Positions 50,452 through 60,928 of a stretch of DNA of 64,000 nucleotides are shown in pieces. The stretch comes from Clostridiales bacterium (GTDB lineage Bacteria > Bacillota > Clostridia > Saccharofermentanales > Saccharofermentanaceae), in the NCBI GenBank assembly GCA_017515465.1, contig JAFWFV010000028.1:1-64000 (forward strand), written 5' to 3'. Below the pieces are notes generated by a model that ran no database searches, was not told the DNA's origin, and saw only the letters and a program-made list of their open reading frames with translations. A program made the translations under genes and the position numbers. Every line of letters starts with the position of its first letter. Position 1 is the stretch's first letter.

Positions 50452-53165
50452 TGAGTGATAACGTTAAGCCCACGAGCGGTCTTACACAAGCCGGCGTATC
50501 CGGAAGCAAGAAGCTCAAGCTTGGAAGAGTCCACAAGAAAAAAGACGAACAGCCCAAGGAGGCAGAAGCAGCGGCAGTAGAGACTCCCGCAGCAGAAGCT
50601 GCTCCCGAGGAGAAGGCTGATACTGAAAAGAAGCCCGCCAAGACAGCAGCAAAGACAACAAAGACTGCCGCCAAGAAGGCAGCAGAAGAGCCTGCTTCTG
50701 ACGAGCCCAAGAAGACAACCAGAAAGACAACAAAGAAGGCGGAAGCAGCAGAGGGTGAAGAGCCCAAGGAAGAGCCTGCCAAGAAGACCACAAAGAAGAC
50801 TGCCAAGAAGGCCGAAGAGCCTGAGACTCCCGCTGAGCCCAAGGCAGAGGAACCCGTAAAGGCAGAAGAGCCTGTAAAGGAAGAACCCAGGAAGGAAGAG
50901 CCCAGGAAGGAAGAGCCCAAGGCAGAAGAGCCTAAGAAGGAGGAGCCCAGATCCAGGATCTCCTCCGCCGTTGTCTCCATGCCTGACAAGGTGGTCAAGA
51001 AGTCCACATATATCCCCAGAGACAGGGACAGCAGGGACAGAAGGCCTTACGGCGGCCCCAGGCCCCAGGGAGGCTCCTCCTACGGTTCCAGACCCGCACC
51101 TTTCCCCAAGGACAAGGACGAGGAAGGTTCATCCAGGCCCATGCCCAGGAGAGCTGCAAAGCCCAAGTCCGACGAGCCCATCGAAGAGGTCAAGAAGAGC
51201 AGGGCCAACTTTGCTGACCGTGCCGCTCAGGAGAAGAAGCGCAACAACAGCGATGACAGGAGAGACGGCGGCAAGCAGGACAAGAGAAAGAACAATGCAG
51301 GATCCGGCAAGTACAGCGGCAGGATCTCTGACGGCGAGTACGATGACGATTATTCATACAGAAAGAAAAAGAAGAAGTCTTCCCAGGTCTATGAGTCCGT
51401 TCAGGCTCAGGTGATCACGGAAGTACAGCTCCCGCCCTTTATCACCGTCAAGGAGTTCGCCGAAGGTATCGGCAAGAAGTCCTCTGACGTCATCATGGAG
51501 CTCATGAAGCTGGGCGTAATGGCCAACATCAACCAGGAACTGGATTTCGATACGGCATTCATGCTGGCAGATGCTTTCGGCATCTCCGCAACGCCCATCA
51601 CCGAGGTCAACGAGGAGGAGATCCTCTTTGACGAGGGTGAGGAGAACGAGGAGGGTCTCAGGCCCAGGCCGCCCGTCGTCGTTGTCATGGGTCACGTTGA
51701 CCATGGTAAGACATCACTCCTGGACAAGATCAGATCATCATCCGTCGTTGCAGGCGAGGCCGGCGGCATCACGCAGCACATCGGTGCTTACACCGTCAGG
51801 ACCAAGGGCAGGCAGATCACATTCCTGGATACCCCCGGTCACGAAGCTTTTACCACCATGCGTGCCAGAGGTGCACAGTTTACTGATATCGCGATCCTCG
51901 TGGTCGCAGCTGACGACGGCGTAATGCCCCAGACAGTCGAGGCCATCAACCACGCCAAGGCAGCAGGCACCGAGATCATCGTTGCCATCAACAAGATGGA
52001 TAAGCCGGGTGCCAACCCCGACAAGGTAAAGCAGGAACTGGCCAATTACGAGCTGATCCCCGAGGAGTGGGGCGGCACCACCATCATGGTACCCATCTCC
52101 GCCAAGCAGGGAACAGGTATCGATGACCTCCTGGACATGGTACTGCTCACAGCAGACGTCATGGAGCTCAAGGCCGATCCCACCAGACAGGCCAAGGGTG
52201 CCGTCATCGAGGCACAGCTGGACAAGAACAGAGGTCCTGTTGCAACCATCCTCGTTCAGAGAGGTACTCTGAGGCAGGGTGATTCCGTAGTCTGCGGCGC
52301 CATGATCGGCAACGTCAGGGCCATGTACGACGACAAGGGCAATGCCATCAAGAAGGCTGGCCCTTCCATCCCTGTTGAGATCCTGGGTCTTCCCGAGGTT
52401 CCCGAGGCAGGTGAGATGCTCTACGCCGTAACAGACGACAAGATGGCCAGATCCCTCGTTGAGAAGAGAAAGATCAAGCAGAGAGAAGAACATATCAGAA
52501 AGAGCTCCAAGATGAGCCTCGACACACTGGCAGCCCAGATGGCAGCAGGCGATGTCAAGGATCTCAACCTCATCATCAAGGCAGACGTTCAGGGTTCCGT
52601 TGAGGCTGTCAAGCAGTCCATGGAGAAGCTCAGTAACGACGAGGTCAAGGTCAAGGTCATCCACGATGCCGTTGGTGCCATCAACGAGTCGGATATCTCT
52701 CTGGCAGACATCTCCAACGCCATCATCATCGGCTTCAACGTGCGTCCTAACCAGATGATCCTGGACAAGGCCAAGGAAGCAGGCGTTGACATCAGGCTCT
52801 ACAGCGTCATCTATAACGCTATAGAGGACGTTGAGAACGCCATGAAGGGCATGCTCGCACCTACAGAGGTCGAGGTAGTATTGGGTCACGTTGAGATCCG
52901 TGAGCTCTTCAAGGTATCAGGCGTCGGAACCATCGGAGGATGTTATGTCCTCGACGGCAAGATCGTCAGGAACTGCGGCGTCAGGGTCGTCAGGGACGAT
53001 GTTGTCGTATATACAGGCAACCTGGGCTCCCTCCAGAGGATGAAGGATGCCGTCAAGGAAGTTAACGCCGGATACGAGTGCGGTCTGTCCATCGAGAAGT
53101 TCAACGACATCAAGATAGGCGACATCATCGAGTCATTCGAGATCCGTGAGGTAGCAAGAACATGA
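50451..53165 (+). CDS. infB: Translation initiation factor IF-2
   Basis: This 904-residue GTPase has a long low-complexity N-terminal arm (~1-310) with Lys/Glu/Pro repeats such as KKTTKKAE and EEPRKEEP. It then has the IF2-N helix, a G domain with GHVDHGKT (G1), DTPGHE (G3) and NKMD (G4), domain II, and the IF2-specific C-terminal domains. It places fMet-tRNA on the 30S subunit and promotes subunit joining. GAGGAGG lies before the ATG, which overlaps the ylxQ stop codon. Confidence 0.97.
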   Translation: MSDNVKPTSGLTQAGVSGSKKLKLGRVHKKKDEQPKEAEAAAVETPAAEAAPEEKADTEKKPAKTAAKTTKTAAKKAAEEPASDEPKKTTRKTTKKAEAAEGEEPKEEPAKKTTKKTAKKAEEPETPAEPKAEEPVKAEEPVKEEPRKEEPRKEEPKAEEPKKEEPRSRISSAVVSMPDKVVKKSTYIPRDRDSRDRRPYGGPRPQGGSSYGSRPAPFPKDKDEEGSSRPMPRRAAKPKSDEPIEEVKKSRANFADRAAQEKKRNNSDDRRDGGKQDKRKNNAGSGKYSGRISDGEYDDDYSYRKKKKKSSQVYESVQAQVITEVQLPPFITVKEFAEGIGKKSSDVIMELMKLGVMANINQELDFDTAFMLADAFGISATPITEVNEEEILFDEGEENEEGLRPRPPVVVVMGHVDHGKTSLLDKIRSSSVVAGEAGGITQHIGAYTVRTKGRQITFLDTPGHEAFTTMRARGAQFTDIAILVVAADDGVMPQTVEAINHAKAAGTEIIVAINKMDKPGANPDKVKQELANYELIPEEWGGTTIMVPISAKQGTGIDDLLDMVLLTADVMELKADPTRQAKGAVIEAQLDKNRGPVATILVQRGTLRQGDSVVCGAMIGNVRAMYDDKGNAIKKAGPSIPVEILGLPEVPEAGEMLYAVTDDKMARSLVEKRKIKQREEHIRKSSKMSLDTLAAQMAAGDVKDLNLIIKADVQGSVEAVKQSMEKLSNDEVKVKVIHDAVGAINESDISLADISNAIIIGFNVRPNQMILDKAKEAGVDIRLYSVIYNAIEDVENAMKGMLAPTEVEVVLGHVEIRELFKVSGVGTIGGCYVLDGKIVRNCGVRVVRDDVVVYTGNLGSLQRMKDAVKEVNAGYECGLSIEKFNDIKIGDIIESFEIREVART

Positions 53166-53566
53166 GAAGAAATCGTGCGGAGATAGTGGGCGAACAGATC
53201 AGGAAGATCCTGTCGGACATCATCGGCAACAAGCTGGGAGACCCCAGGATCCCCTTCATGACCACCGTAACGGCGGCCAAGATGAGCTCTGACCTGACCC
53301 ACTGCACGGCCTTCATCTCCATCTACGGAGACGATCAGACCAAGAAGGAAGCCATGCGTGCCATAGAGCACGCCAAGGGCTTTATCCGCTGCGAGCTGGT
53401 AAAGCAGATCAACCTGAGAGTCGCACCTGAGCTCCACTTCAAGCTGGACAACACCCTCGACGAGGCAGCCAGGATCGACGACGTCATCTCCAAGGCCCTT
53501 GCCAGGGACGAGGAGATCAGGAATGAAGCCAGAGCCAGATTGGAAAAGGGCGAAGATGAAGAGTAA
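53162..53566 (+). CDS. rbfA: Ribosome-binding factor A
   Basis: This 134-residue single KH-like protein has [11 protein letters not shown] and [21 protein letters not shown], matching RbfA. It acts late in 30S maturation and in cold adaptation. It overlaps infB by ATGA and the next gene by 11 bp. Confidence 0.95.
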   Translation: MRRNRAEIVGEQIRKILSDIIGNKLGDPRIPFMTTVTAAKMSSDLTHCTAFISIYGDDQTKKEAMRAIEHAKGFIRCELVKQINLRVAPELHFKLDNTLDEAARIDDVISKALARDEEIRNEARARLEKGEDEE

Positions 53567-54575
53567 GTACGTAGCTGATGCCTCCAGGATAGCTGAGAGG
53601 ATTATGAGTGAAGCCTCATCAGGCAGGCCTTTTGTATTGTTCGTTCACAAGAGTGTTGACGGTGACTGCATGGGTTCTTCATGCGGCATGGCCCAGGTCC
53701 TGAGGAACATGGGATATGAGGCTGACGTTGCCATGCAGGAGGACCTGCCCGGCAGCATGGAATTCATCGGTGTGGAGGACCTTCTCTTCTTCCCGGACCG
53801 CCACGGCATGATGCCCTCTGACTATACAGCCTTTGCAGTAGACTGCAGTGAGGGCAGCAGGATGGGCTCCTGCGGCGTCTTGTTCAACGCCTCAGAGCAC
53901 CAGATCATCGTAGACCATCACATCACTGTGGAGATAACAGGCGACAGCATCTGGATCGACGGAGCCGTATCCTCTGCCAGCGAGATGTGCTATTACATCT
54001 CCCTCAAGCTCGAGGAGATGACCGGCAAGCATCTGATAGATCCCAGGGCAGCCCAGTGCTTCCTCATGGGACTTATAACCGACACGGGCAAGTTCACATA
54101 CACCAATACAAAGGCCGAGACCCTCATATCTGCCGGCGAGCTCATGGACAGGGGCGCAGACCCCTCTCCCATCTGCTACCACCAGTACGACTGGAAGAGG
54201 GTTGAGGACTTCAAGATGTCTGCCGAGATCAGACAGAGAGTTGAGTTCTACTGCGGCGGCCGCCTGGCAATAGCCAAGGCATACCTGAAGGACTACGAGA
54301 AATACGGCGCCTCCAGGGAGGCTATTGACGAGCTCCCCTCAACACTTAGGGACCTGGACGGCGTATGGCTCTCCGTCGTAGTCAGGGAGACCGCCGACAG
54401 GATACGTGTCAACCTCAGGTCAGGCGATAACTTTAACTGCGCGGAATTTGCCAAATCCCACAAGGGCGGCGGACACATCAGATCCGCAGGCTATTCCGTG
54501 GAATACAGCGAAGGCCTCACCATCGACGACGTGACAGAGGCCATAATCGAAGAGGTCGGAAGACTGCTCAGATGA
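53556..54575 (+). CDS. nrnA: DHH-family nanoRNase/pAp phosphatase (NrnA)
   Basis: The ATG at 53556 lies inside the end of rbfA; the longer frame is out of context. The 339-residue protein has VDGDCMGSS (degenerate first motif), AVDCSEGSRMG, IIVDHH, GLITDTGKF and the DHHA1 motif KGGGHIRSAG. NrnA degrades oligoribonucleotides and 3'-phosphoadenosine 5'-phosphate. It sits between rbfA and truB, its normal place in Firmicutes. Confidence 0.93.
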   Translation: MKSKYVADASRIAERIMSEASSGRPFVLFVHKSVDGDCMGSSCGMAQVLRNMGYEADVAMQEDLPGSMEFIGVEDLLFFPDRHGMMPSDYTAFAVDCSEGSRMGSCGVLFNASEHQIIVDHHITVEITGDSIWIDGAVSSASEMCYYISLKLEEMTGKHLIDPRAAQCFLMGLITDTGKFTYTNTKAETLISAGELMDRGADPSPICYHQYDWKRVEDFKMSAEIRQRVEFYCGGRLAIAKAYLKDYEKYGASREAIDELPSTLRDLDGVWLSVVVRETADRIRVNLRSGDNFNCAEFAKSHKGGGHIRSAGYSVEYSEGLTIDDVTEAIIEEVGRLLR

Positions 54576-55444
54576 ATGGCGGAATAATACTGCTGGATAA
54601 GCCCAAGGGCCTCACATCCTTTGACTGCGACAAGGCTGTCAGGAAAGCCACAGGCATCAGAAAGGTGGGCCACAGCGGCACGCTGGACCCCTTTGCCACG
54701 GGCCTTCTGCCCATATTTGTTGGCGACGCCCTCAAGTTCATGCGATATACCGACGGGTACGATAAGAAGTACCGCTGCACCGCCCTCTTCGGCGCCACGT
54801 CCGATACGGGTGACAGCGAGGGTGAGATCACCCCTGTCCAAAAGCCCGGCAGCAGCGACATGGATAAGATCAGGGATGCCCTTGCAGAGATATCAAAAAG
54901 GACCACCCAGGTCCCTCCTAAGTATTCCGCCAAGAAGATAGACGGAAGAAAGGCCTACGACCTGGCCCGCCAGGGCATAGAGTTCGAGCTCAAGGCCGTG
55001 CCCGTCACCATCCACGAACTGACCGTCATCGATGCAAAGGAAACAGAGGAGGGAGTAGAGGTCGTATTCGACGTCCACTGCTCCAAGGGCACATATATAA
55101 GGAAGATAGTTACCGACGCAGGAGAGCTCTCCGGTTTCGGGGCCTATGCCACGGAGCTCAGGAGGACCATGTGCGGACCCTTTAGCGTCGAAGACGCCGT
55201 TGCCCTGGATCAGGAGCTGATATTCACGGATCCCGAAACGGTCCTGGATAACATGAAGCAGGTAGAAGTAACTGATGAGATCAGGGAAGACATCAGGTGC
55301 GGCAGGAGATTCAGAAGGGACAAACTGAACACCGATGCTGCGCCAAATGAACTCATCAAGGCAACATGCAAAGGAAAGCTCATAGCGGTGATATATGCCG
55401 ATGAAAACGGCATCATCCGCATAGACAGGGGGTTTGATCAGTGA
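54572..55444 (+). CDS. truB: tRNA pseudouridine-55 synthase TruB
   Basis: This 290-residue protein has HSGTLDPFATGLLPI with the catalytic Asp, KKYRCTALFGATSDTGD and CSKGTYIRKIVTD. It makes pseudouridine 55 in the T loop of elongator tRNAs. It overlaps nrnA by ATGA and ribF by GTGA. Confidence 0.96.
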   Translation: MNGGIILLDKPKGLTSFDCDKAVRKATGIRKVGHSGTLDPFATGLLPIFVGDALKFMRYTDGYDKKYRCTALFGATSDTGDSEGEITPVQKPGSSDMDKIRDALAEISKRTTQVPPKYSAKKIDGRKAYDLARQGIEFELKAVPVTIHELTVIDAKETEEGVEVVFDVHCSKGTYIRKIVTDAGELSGFGAYATELRRTMCGPFSVEDAVALDQELIFTDPETVLDNMKQVEVTDEIREDIRCGRRFRRDKLNTDAAPNELIKATCKGKLIAVIYADENGIIRIDRGFDQ

Positions 55445-56361
55445 TCGGCTTTACCCAGAGATATACGATAGACACATTGCCCGTCGCCAGGGAAGGCAGA
55501 GCCGTTGCCCTGGGCTTTTTCGACGGCATCCACATAGGGCATCTGGACGTCATCAGGTCCATGAGCAGGTTCGCTGCCAAAAACGGCCTCAAGTCCTGCG
55601 TCCAGACATTCATCAACATGCCCAGGAACTCCGGGGGCGAACTGACCACCATCGAAGAGCGATTGAAGATCTTAACGGAGCTTAAGATAGACGAGCTCCT
55701 GGTGCTGGACTATAACGACATCAGAGATACCGATCCCGGGATCTTCTGTGCCGAATATATCAACATGAGGATGGGTGCCCACGCCGTCTTTGCAGGTGAC
55801 GACTACAGGTTCGGAGCAAATGCGGCAGGGGACACGGATCTCCTGGAACGCAGCCTCGAGGCCATGAACATCGACACCTTCATCTGCGAGATAGAAGAAG
55901 ACGGCGGACGCAAGATCTCATCCACCTGGCTCAAGGAGCTCCTCTCGGAGGGCCGCCCGGACAGGTACGCCGAACTCACCTCCGGCAGGTATTTCACCTA
56001 TACCGGACGTGTCATAAAGGGCAAGCAGATGGGCAGCAAGATGGGCTTTCCTACCGCGAACCTGGCGATCCCCGAGGGCAAGTTCCGCGTCAGGAGGGGA
56101 GTATACATATCCCACGTGACCATAGGTAAGGATACCTATGCGGGCGTGACCAACATCGGCCTGAGGCCCACGCTGGAGGATGCAACTCAGGATATCTGCG
56201 AGACCCATATCCTGGATTTCGACGAGGATATCTACGGGGCCGTCATCACCGTGGAACTGGTAAAGTTCCTGAGGAATGAGACACATTTCAGCAGTCCTGA
56301 GGAGCTGATCGAGGCAGTGAATAATAACAAGCAGGATGCAAGGCAATATTTCGGCATGTGA
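55441..56361 (+). CDS. ribF: Bifunctional riboflavin kinase/FAD synthetase
   Basis: A GTG start overlaps the truB stop codon. The 306-residue enzyme has an N-terminal FMN adenylyltransferase domain (LGFFDGIHIGHLDVI, ~27-41, and GDDYRFGANAAGD) and a C-terminal riboflavin kinase (~180-306, with KMGFPTANLAIP and GVTNIGLRPT). It makes FMN and FAD from riboflavin. It is the last gene of the long operon. Confidence 0.95.
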   Translation: MIGFTQRYTIDTLPVAREGRAVALGFFDGIHIGHLDVIRSMSRFAAKNGLKSCVQTFINMPRNSGGELTTIEERLKILTELKIDELLVLDYNDIRDTDPGIFCAEYINMRMGAHAVFAGDDYRFGANAAGDTDLLERSLEAMNIDTFICEIEEDGGRKISSTWLKELLSEGRPDRYAELTSGRYFTYTGRVIKGKQMGSKMGFPTANLAIPEGKFRVRRGVYISHVTIGKDTYAGVTNIGLRPTLEDATQDICETHILDFDEDIYGAVITVELVKFLRNETHFSSPEELIEAVNNNKQDARQYFGM

Positions 56362-56430
56362 CGCGCGGTATTTGAGCACTTAAATAAGCAGTGATATAAT
56401 ACCGACGCTAGATGATAAAGAGGTAATAAC

Positions 56431-57468
56431 ATGATCAACTACGATGAACTTTCATTCCCCGGTCTGGGGCTAACACTCGATCTGAACCCCGTTGCTTTCC
56501 AGCTGGGCAGCTTCAAGGTATATTGGTACGGCCTTATAATCGCACTGGGAATGCTCCTGTGCTTCGGCCTGGCCGTCAAGCAGGCAAAGAAGAACAACTT
56601 CTCACCCGACCTGGTCTACGACCTGATGTTCGTTACGCTCCCCTGCGCCATCGTGGGAGCCAGGATCTACTACGTTATCTTTAAGTGGGACTACTACTCC
56701 GAGGACCTCACCAGGATCTTCGATACCAGATCAGGCGGTCTGGCCATCTACGGCGGCATCATCGCAGTCCTTCTGGGCTACCTCATAATGTGCAGGATCA
56801 GAAAGATCCCCTATTCCGCAGTGCTGGACTATCTGGCGCCCCTGCTCCCCCTGGGACAGGCGATAGGCAGATGGGGCAACTTCTTTAACCAGGAAGCCTT
56901 CGGTACAACAACGACTCTTCCCTGGGGCATGACATCCCCCGAGATCTCATCTTATCTCGCAGCCAACTGCCCCACGCTGGACAGCATAATGCCCGTCCAT
57001 CCCACGTTCCTCTACGAATCACTGGGCAACATCGTATTGATGTTTATCCTGTTCTATCTCAGAAAGCACAGCAAGTATGCCTACGAGACGGCAGCAGCCT
57101 ACTTCGTGGGCTACGGCGCCCTCCGCTTCTTCGTCGAAGGTCTGAGGACCGACTCCCTCTACATCACGGGTACGGCCATCAGGGCATCCCAGCTCCTGTC
57201 CGTCATCCTAATGGTGGCAGGCCTCCTCTACATCGCCTTCGCCCACTACAAGAAGATCGCAAGGACTCCCATCCCCGAGAAGTTCTTCAAGGACAAGAAA
57301 GCCGCACTCGAGACTGCAGCCGAAACAACTGAGACAGCAGAGGCTGCAGACACAGCTGAGACAGAGGACACCGAGGAGACTCTCCCCGAGCCCGTTGCAG
57401 CAGAAGAGAGCGTAGAAGAAACAGAGACTTCCGCCGAAATAACAGAAGAGACAGATGGAAACCCGTAA
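56431..57468 (+). CDS. lgt: Prolipoprotein diacylglyceryl transferase with acidic C-terminal tail
   Basis: This 345-residue protein has about seven membrane helices and the Lgt signature GQAIGRWGNFFNQEAFG, followed by HPTFLYES. It transfers diacylglycerol from phosphatidylglycerol to the lipobox Cys of prelipoproteins, of which this window encodes several. After the last helix there is an unusual tail of ~55 residues, almost only Glu, Thr and Ala, running into the rodA start. AGAGG precedes the ATG. Confidence 0.96.
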   Translation: MINYDELSFPGLGLTLDLNPVAFQLGSFKVYWYGLIIALGMLLCFGLAVKQAKKNNFSPDLVYDLMFVTLPCAIVGARIYYVIFKWDYYSEDLTRIFDTRSGGLAIYGGIIAVLLGYLIMCRIRKIPYSAVLDYLAPLLPLGQAIGRWGNFFNQEAFGTTTTLPWGMTSPEISSYLAANCPTLDSIMPVHPTFLYESLGNIVLMFILFYLRKHSKYAYETAAAYFVGYGALRFFVEGLRTDSLYITGTAIRASQLLSVILMVAGLLYIAFAHYKKIARTPIPEKFFKDKKAALETAAETTETAEAADTAETEDTEETLPEPVAAEESVEETETSAEITEETDGNP

Positions 57469-58576
57469 ATCAGGCATCGTCAGACTTAGGAACAACGAGT
57501 ACAACAAGAAGATCGACTACTATCTCATCGTACCCGTGTTCCTGCTTGCCGTGATCGGCCTCTACGTGCTCCAGCGCGTATTGTCCTCCGGCTATGCCGC
57601 ATATCCGGGCAACTACTACCGTCAGATCTATGCCACCATCGCAGGCATGTTCATCGCCACGGTAATAGCCATCCTCGATACACATTTCCTTAAGCTCGTT
57701 GGCCGAATCATCTACGGAGTGGGACTGTTCCTCCTGATACTGGTCCCCATAGACGGTTACTCCCTGGGCGCCACCTGGGGTGCAGACTCCTGGCTGAACC
57801 TGCCTGTCATAGGCAACGTCCAGCCCTCTGAGCTCATGAAGATCGGTCTGGTCATGGTGGCCGCCGAGATCTTCGAGGACATGACATCCAAAAAGATAAC
57901 TTATCTCCAGGGCCTGATCCGCCTGGCGGTCACATACGGCCCTCCAATGCTCCTGATCCTCATGCAGCCTGACTTCGGTACCGCCATGGTAATCGTATTC
58001 TCATTTGTCTGCATGTCCTTCGTCTGGGGCGTCAAATACAGATACTTCCTCCTGGCCATATCAGGCCTCATCGTTATCGTAGCCCCTGCCATGTGGTTCT
58101 TTTACCTGCAGGACTACCAGAAAGCCAGGATCCTGTCCCTCATATTCTCCGGTTCTGACCCCCGAGGCGAGTACAACCTGGTCCAGGCCAAGGCGGCCAT
58201 CGCATCAGGCGGCCTCACCGGCAACCACACCGGCGTCATGACATCGGTGCCCGTTAAGGAATCAGACTTCATCTATTCTGCAGTATCAGAACATCTGGGC
58301 CTCATCGGCACCACCGCCGTCGTCCTCCTGGCCTTCTTCTTCCTCGGCAGGTGCATGTTCATCGCCAGCCGCGCCAAGCGCCCCTCCCAGTCCTATATCG
58401 TAACGGGCCTGGCCACATCATTCGCATTCCATTTCATCGAGAACCTGGGCATGTCAGTAGGCCTGCTGCCCATCACCGGCATCCCGCTGCCCTTCATCAG
58501 CCTGGGCGGCACCGCCATGCTCATCAACTACATCTCCTTCGGCATCATCCTCAACGTCTCCATGGACCGGCGGTAG
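57455..58576 (+). CDS. rodA: SEDS-family peptidoglycan polymerase (RodA/FtsW)
   Basis: This 373-residue, ten-helix SEDS protein has the family motifs MQPDFGTAMVI (with the essential Asp region) and KESDFIYSAVSEHLGLIG, and ends in PFISLGGTAMLINYISFGIIL. RodA polymerises glycan strands for side-wall growth with a class B PBP. The start lies 14 bp inside the lgt gene. FtsW is the alternative, but the lack of cell-division neighbours favours RodA. Confidence 0.9.
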   Translation: METRKSGIVRLRNNEYNKKIDYYLIVPVFLLAVIGLYVLQRVLSSGYAAYPGNYYRQIYATIAGMFIATVIAILDTHFLKLVGRIIYGVGLFLLILVPIDGYSLGATWGADSWLNLPVIGNVQPSELMKIGLVMVAAEIFEDMTSKKITYLQGLIRLAVTYGPPMLLILMQPDFGTAMVIVFSFVCMSFVWGVKYRYFLLAISGLIVIVAPAMWFFYLQDYQKARILSLIFSGSDPRGEYNLVQAKAAIASGGLTGNHTGVMTSVPVKESDFIYSAVSEHLGLIGTTAVVLLAFFFLGRCMFIASRAKRPSQSYIVTGLATSFAFHFIENLGMSVGLLPITGIPLPFISLGGTAMLINYISFGIILNVSMDRR

Positions 58577-58595
58577 CTGTTGCCTGTCAAATTAT

Positions 58596-59645
58596 ATGCA
58601 CCTTCTTATGATCAGCGAACACAGAAAAAGACAGATAGATCTGCTCAGAGGACTTGCAATATTTCTTATGCTGTGGGGTCACTGCATCCAGTATTGCTGC
58701 GGAGGTCAGTTCGATTTCTTCGGTGACCAGGTCTTTAAGGTCATCTATTCATTTCATATGCCACTGTTAATGCTGATCAGCGGATATCTGTTCAGTTTTT
58801 CTGAACAAAAGAGGAACATGACAGAACTGATAGGTCACAAGGTCAAGACTCTCCTGTACCCGGTCCTTACATATACAGTACTAAACCTCGTCCTGACAAA
58901 AGGCGTGATCGCGGTCATCACCGGGACTCCCGGACTCCTCCTGGAAACTCCTCCATTGACGGAATTATGGTTCCTGTGGAGTGTCCTGGCCTGCAGTATA
59001 GTACTTACTGTGGCTGTAAAAGCAACCGGCAGGCCTGTTCTCCGGATCATGCTCGTTCTGACAGGCTTTTTTGTTGTGGCATTATTCCCGTGCAATACCA
59101 TGAACGTGTACATGTATCCCTATTTTGTCCTGGGATACTACTATGCCAGGTACGAAGACAGACTGACCGGTATCAGGAAACCGGTTGGGATCTTAAGCAT
59201 CATCATCCTCGTTCTGCTATTGACGCTCTATGAGAAAAAGCACTTCATCTATACGACCGGATTATTTAACGGATCACTGAGGGAGAGTCTTTCCATCGAC
59301 ATCTTCCGCTGGGCGGTAGGTCTGTTCGGTTCCGTTGCAGTCATCTTTGTTGTGGGCTCATTATTCAGCAAGATGCCTGACGGCAAACTGTCCGCCTGTT
59401 TTGAAAGACTTGGCAGAGACTCTCTGGCCGTCTATTACCTGTCTTTCATTTTCCTGTCATTCTGGCTTCCCCTGATCACGGACAAAATGCTCAGCATCTT
59501 CCCGGGATTTAACTGGAACGGATATATCCTGTTCTACGATCTGATCTTTACCCCTGCGATAGCAATGCTATATTCAGCCATGTTCCTGCTGATGATCAGA
59601 TTGTTCCGGCGCACCGGCATCTACAAGCTGATCTTCGGAAGGTGA
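58596..59645 (+). CDS. Acyltransferase 3 family membrane protein
   Basis: This ~349-residue protein has about ten membrane helices and the acyltransferase-3 start RQIDLLRGLAIFLMLWGHC (catalytic His). Such enzymes O-acylate polysaccharides or peptidoglycan. The ATG at 58608 is an equal candidate; neither start has a clear ribosome binding site. It follows rodA by 19 bp and precedes, tail to tail, a remnant of a second acyltransferase, so this spot seems prone to gain and loss of surface-modifying genes. Confidence 0.83.
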   Translation: MHLLMISEHRKRQIDLLRGLAIFLMLWGHCIQYCCGGQFDFFGDQVFKVIYSFHMPLLMLISGYLFSFSEQKRNMTELIGHKVKTLLYPVLTYTVLNLVLTKGVIAVITGTPGLLLETPPLTELWFLWSVLACSIVLTVAVKATGRPVLRIMLVLTGFFVVALFPCNTMNVYMYPYFVLGYYYARYEDRLTGIRKPVGILSIIILVLLLTLYEKKHFIYTTGLFNGSLRESLSIDIFRWAVGLFGSVAVIFVVGSLFSKMPDGKLSACFERLGRDSLAVYYLSFIFLSFWLPLITDKMLSIFPGFNWNGYILFYDLIFTPAIAMLYSAMFLLMIRLFRRTGIYKLIFGR

Positions 59646-59659
59646 CACTATGGTAAAGA

Positions 59660-59905
59660 TCATGCGGATTGTCCGGTAATCCTGCAAACGGTCCTGTGAT
59701 ATAAGTATGCAACAGCTATTGCCGCTACTATTCCGATCAACCCGGACATCCCCTGTATCATCAGACTGTCTTTTGGCACAAAATGCAGAATAGATTCAAG
59801 GACAAGTATATGGACCAGATAATACAAGGAATACGGTATTGATCTTAATTGTTTTACCTCTATTAAGGACATCAGCCACCACCAGGACCAACCGTCCAAT
59901 GACAA
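59660..59905 (-). pseudogene. Remnant of an acyltransferase 3 gene (C-terminal end)
   Basis: The open frame of ~80 codons encodes IPYSLYYLVHILVLES and a last membrane helix ending YLYHRTVCR, which look like the final two helices of an acyltransferase-3 protein. The N-terminal 75 percent, including the catalytic His, is absent. No start signal is convincing. It is the decayed end of a second, opposite-facing copy. Confidence 0.6.
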
Positions 59906-59930
59906 TAGTTAATCATCACGTCAAAATGTA

Positions 59931-59959
59931 TTGCTATTGTGCGCACATCCGACTATAAT
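59931..59959 (+). promoter_or_regulatory. Promoter and palindromic operator of the toxin-antitoxin pair
   Basis: TTGCTA (59931-59936), 17 bp, TATAAT (59954-59959). Within the spacer, TGTGCGCACA (59938-59947) is a perfect 10-bp palindrome, a fitting site for the antitoxin to repress its operon. Confidence 0.7.
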
Positions 59960-60009
59960 ATTCTTAACAGATAAGGTAGAAACAGATGAACGACAGGAGA
60001 TGACGTGGC

Positions 60010-60315
60010 ATGGCAAAGACAGCAAATCTGTACGCTAGGATAGAACCGGAAGTAAAAGAGCAGGCAGAAAGCATTCTGGCTACATTGGGTATACCGGCAT
60101 CTAATGCGATTAACATGTTTTACAAGCAGATCATACTTCAGCGTGGTCTTCCTTTTGATGTGAAGATACCGGCGTCCGGCATTACAGATGTCAGTGTACT
60201 CTCTGACAAGGAAATGGATGCGGAACTGGAGAAGGGTTATGCAGATATGAAGGCCGGCAGGACAAAGCAGGCAAAATCTGTATTTGCCGATATCAGAGAG
60301 GAATATAATGTTTGA
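60010..60315 (+). CDS. RelB/DinJ-family antitoxin
   Basis: This 101-residue protein begins with a ribbon-helix-helix domain (ANLYARIEPEVKEQAESIL, then LGIPASNAINMFYKQII) as in DinJ/RelB. The C-terminal part, rich in Lys and Glu, would wrap the toxin. It binds the operon palindrome and neutralises the downstream protein. GGAG precedes the ATG. The last 8 bp overlap the toxin gene. Confidence 0.9.
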   Translation: MAKTANLYARIEPEVKEQAESILATLGIPASNAINMFYKQIILQRGLPFDVKIPASGITDVSVLSDKEMDAELEKGYADMKAGRTKQAKSVFADIREEYNV

Positions 60316-60634
60316 TGTGCATATTTCCGAGCAGGCAATCAAGGATCTCAGAGGTATCTTTGAATATATCTCCTTTGAATTGATGTCTCCGGATAATGCC
60401 GCAGGACAGTTAGATAGACTAGAAGATGCCATCCTGAAACTTGATCATATGCCGGAGAGATACCGTAGATATGATAAAGAACCTTGGCTGAGCAGGGGAC
60501 TTCGTGTGTTCCCCGTTGATAATTACCTTGTGTTTTATATTCCTGACAAGGAGCTGCATGTTGTTACGGTTATCAGAGTGATGTATGGCGGAAGAGACAT
60601 AGATAGTGAACTCATGCTTGATACCGTTAATTAA
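60308..60634 (+). CDS. RelE/ParE-family toxin
   Basis: The ATG at 60308 overlaps the antitoxin stop codon. The 108-residue protein has the RelE/ParE fold pattern: an N-terminal strand and two helices (ISEQAIKDLRGIFEYI), then RVFPVDNYLVFYIPD and VIRVMYGGRD. Such toxins cleave mRNA on the ribosome (RelE) or poison gyrase (ParE); the sequence does not settle which. Twenty bases beyond it begins the inverted copy of the nuclease/repeat segment, so the pair may mark an insertion site. Confidence 0.88.
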   Translation: MFDVHISEQAIKDLRGIFEYISFELMSPDNAAGQLDRLEDAILKLDHMPERYRRYDKEPWLSRGLRVFPVDNYLVFYIPDKELHVVTVIRVMYGGRDIDSELMLDTVN

Positions 60635-60653
60635 TGTACCCATTTAGGTGCAC

Positions 60654-60759
60654 TATAGCTTATATAATCTGCCTGCTGGCTGAGAATCATATAGAGAAGA
60701 TCAGATCTGATATTAAGATATAGGCTGATTGGCGGCTGATCTGCTGACCGGCGGCAAAC
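60654..60759 (-). repeat. Right arm of the long inverted repeat, with nuclease gene remnant
   Basis: This is the reverse complement of 37270-37375 with a two-base difference. It holds the last ~70 bp of the nuclease-like gene (about 23 codons) and two of the 19-bp units. The body of the gene is missing here. Confidence 0.9.
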
Positions 60760-60928
60760 GGTAGAGTATTAGGTAGTGTAAATTTCTACATTGAGCAAAT
60801 CTCTACCCAGGTAGAGTATTGGGTAGTGTAAATTTCTACATTGAGCAAATCTCTACCCAGGTAGAGTATTGGGTAGTGTAAATTCCTATACTGAGCAAAT
60901 CTCTACCCAGGTAGAGTATTGGGTAGTC
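60760..60928 (-). repeat. Inverted 50-bp repeat array (three full units and a partial)
   Basis: Units start at 60760, 60810 and 60860, with a partial one from 60910. They are the reverse complement of the 37046-37194 units with scattered changes, for instance GTGTAAATTT for GAGTAAATAT. The rest of the 60635-61053 interval holds only the ECF promoter; the short open frames across it are repeat by-products. Confidence 0.9.
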
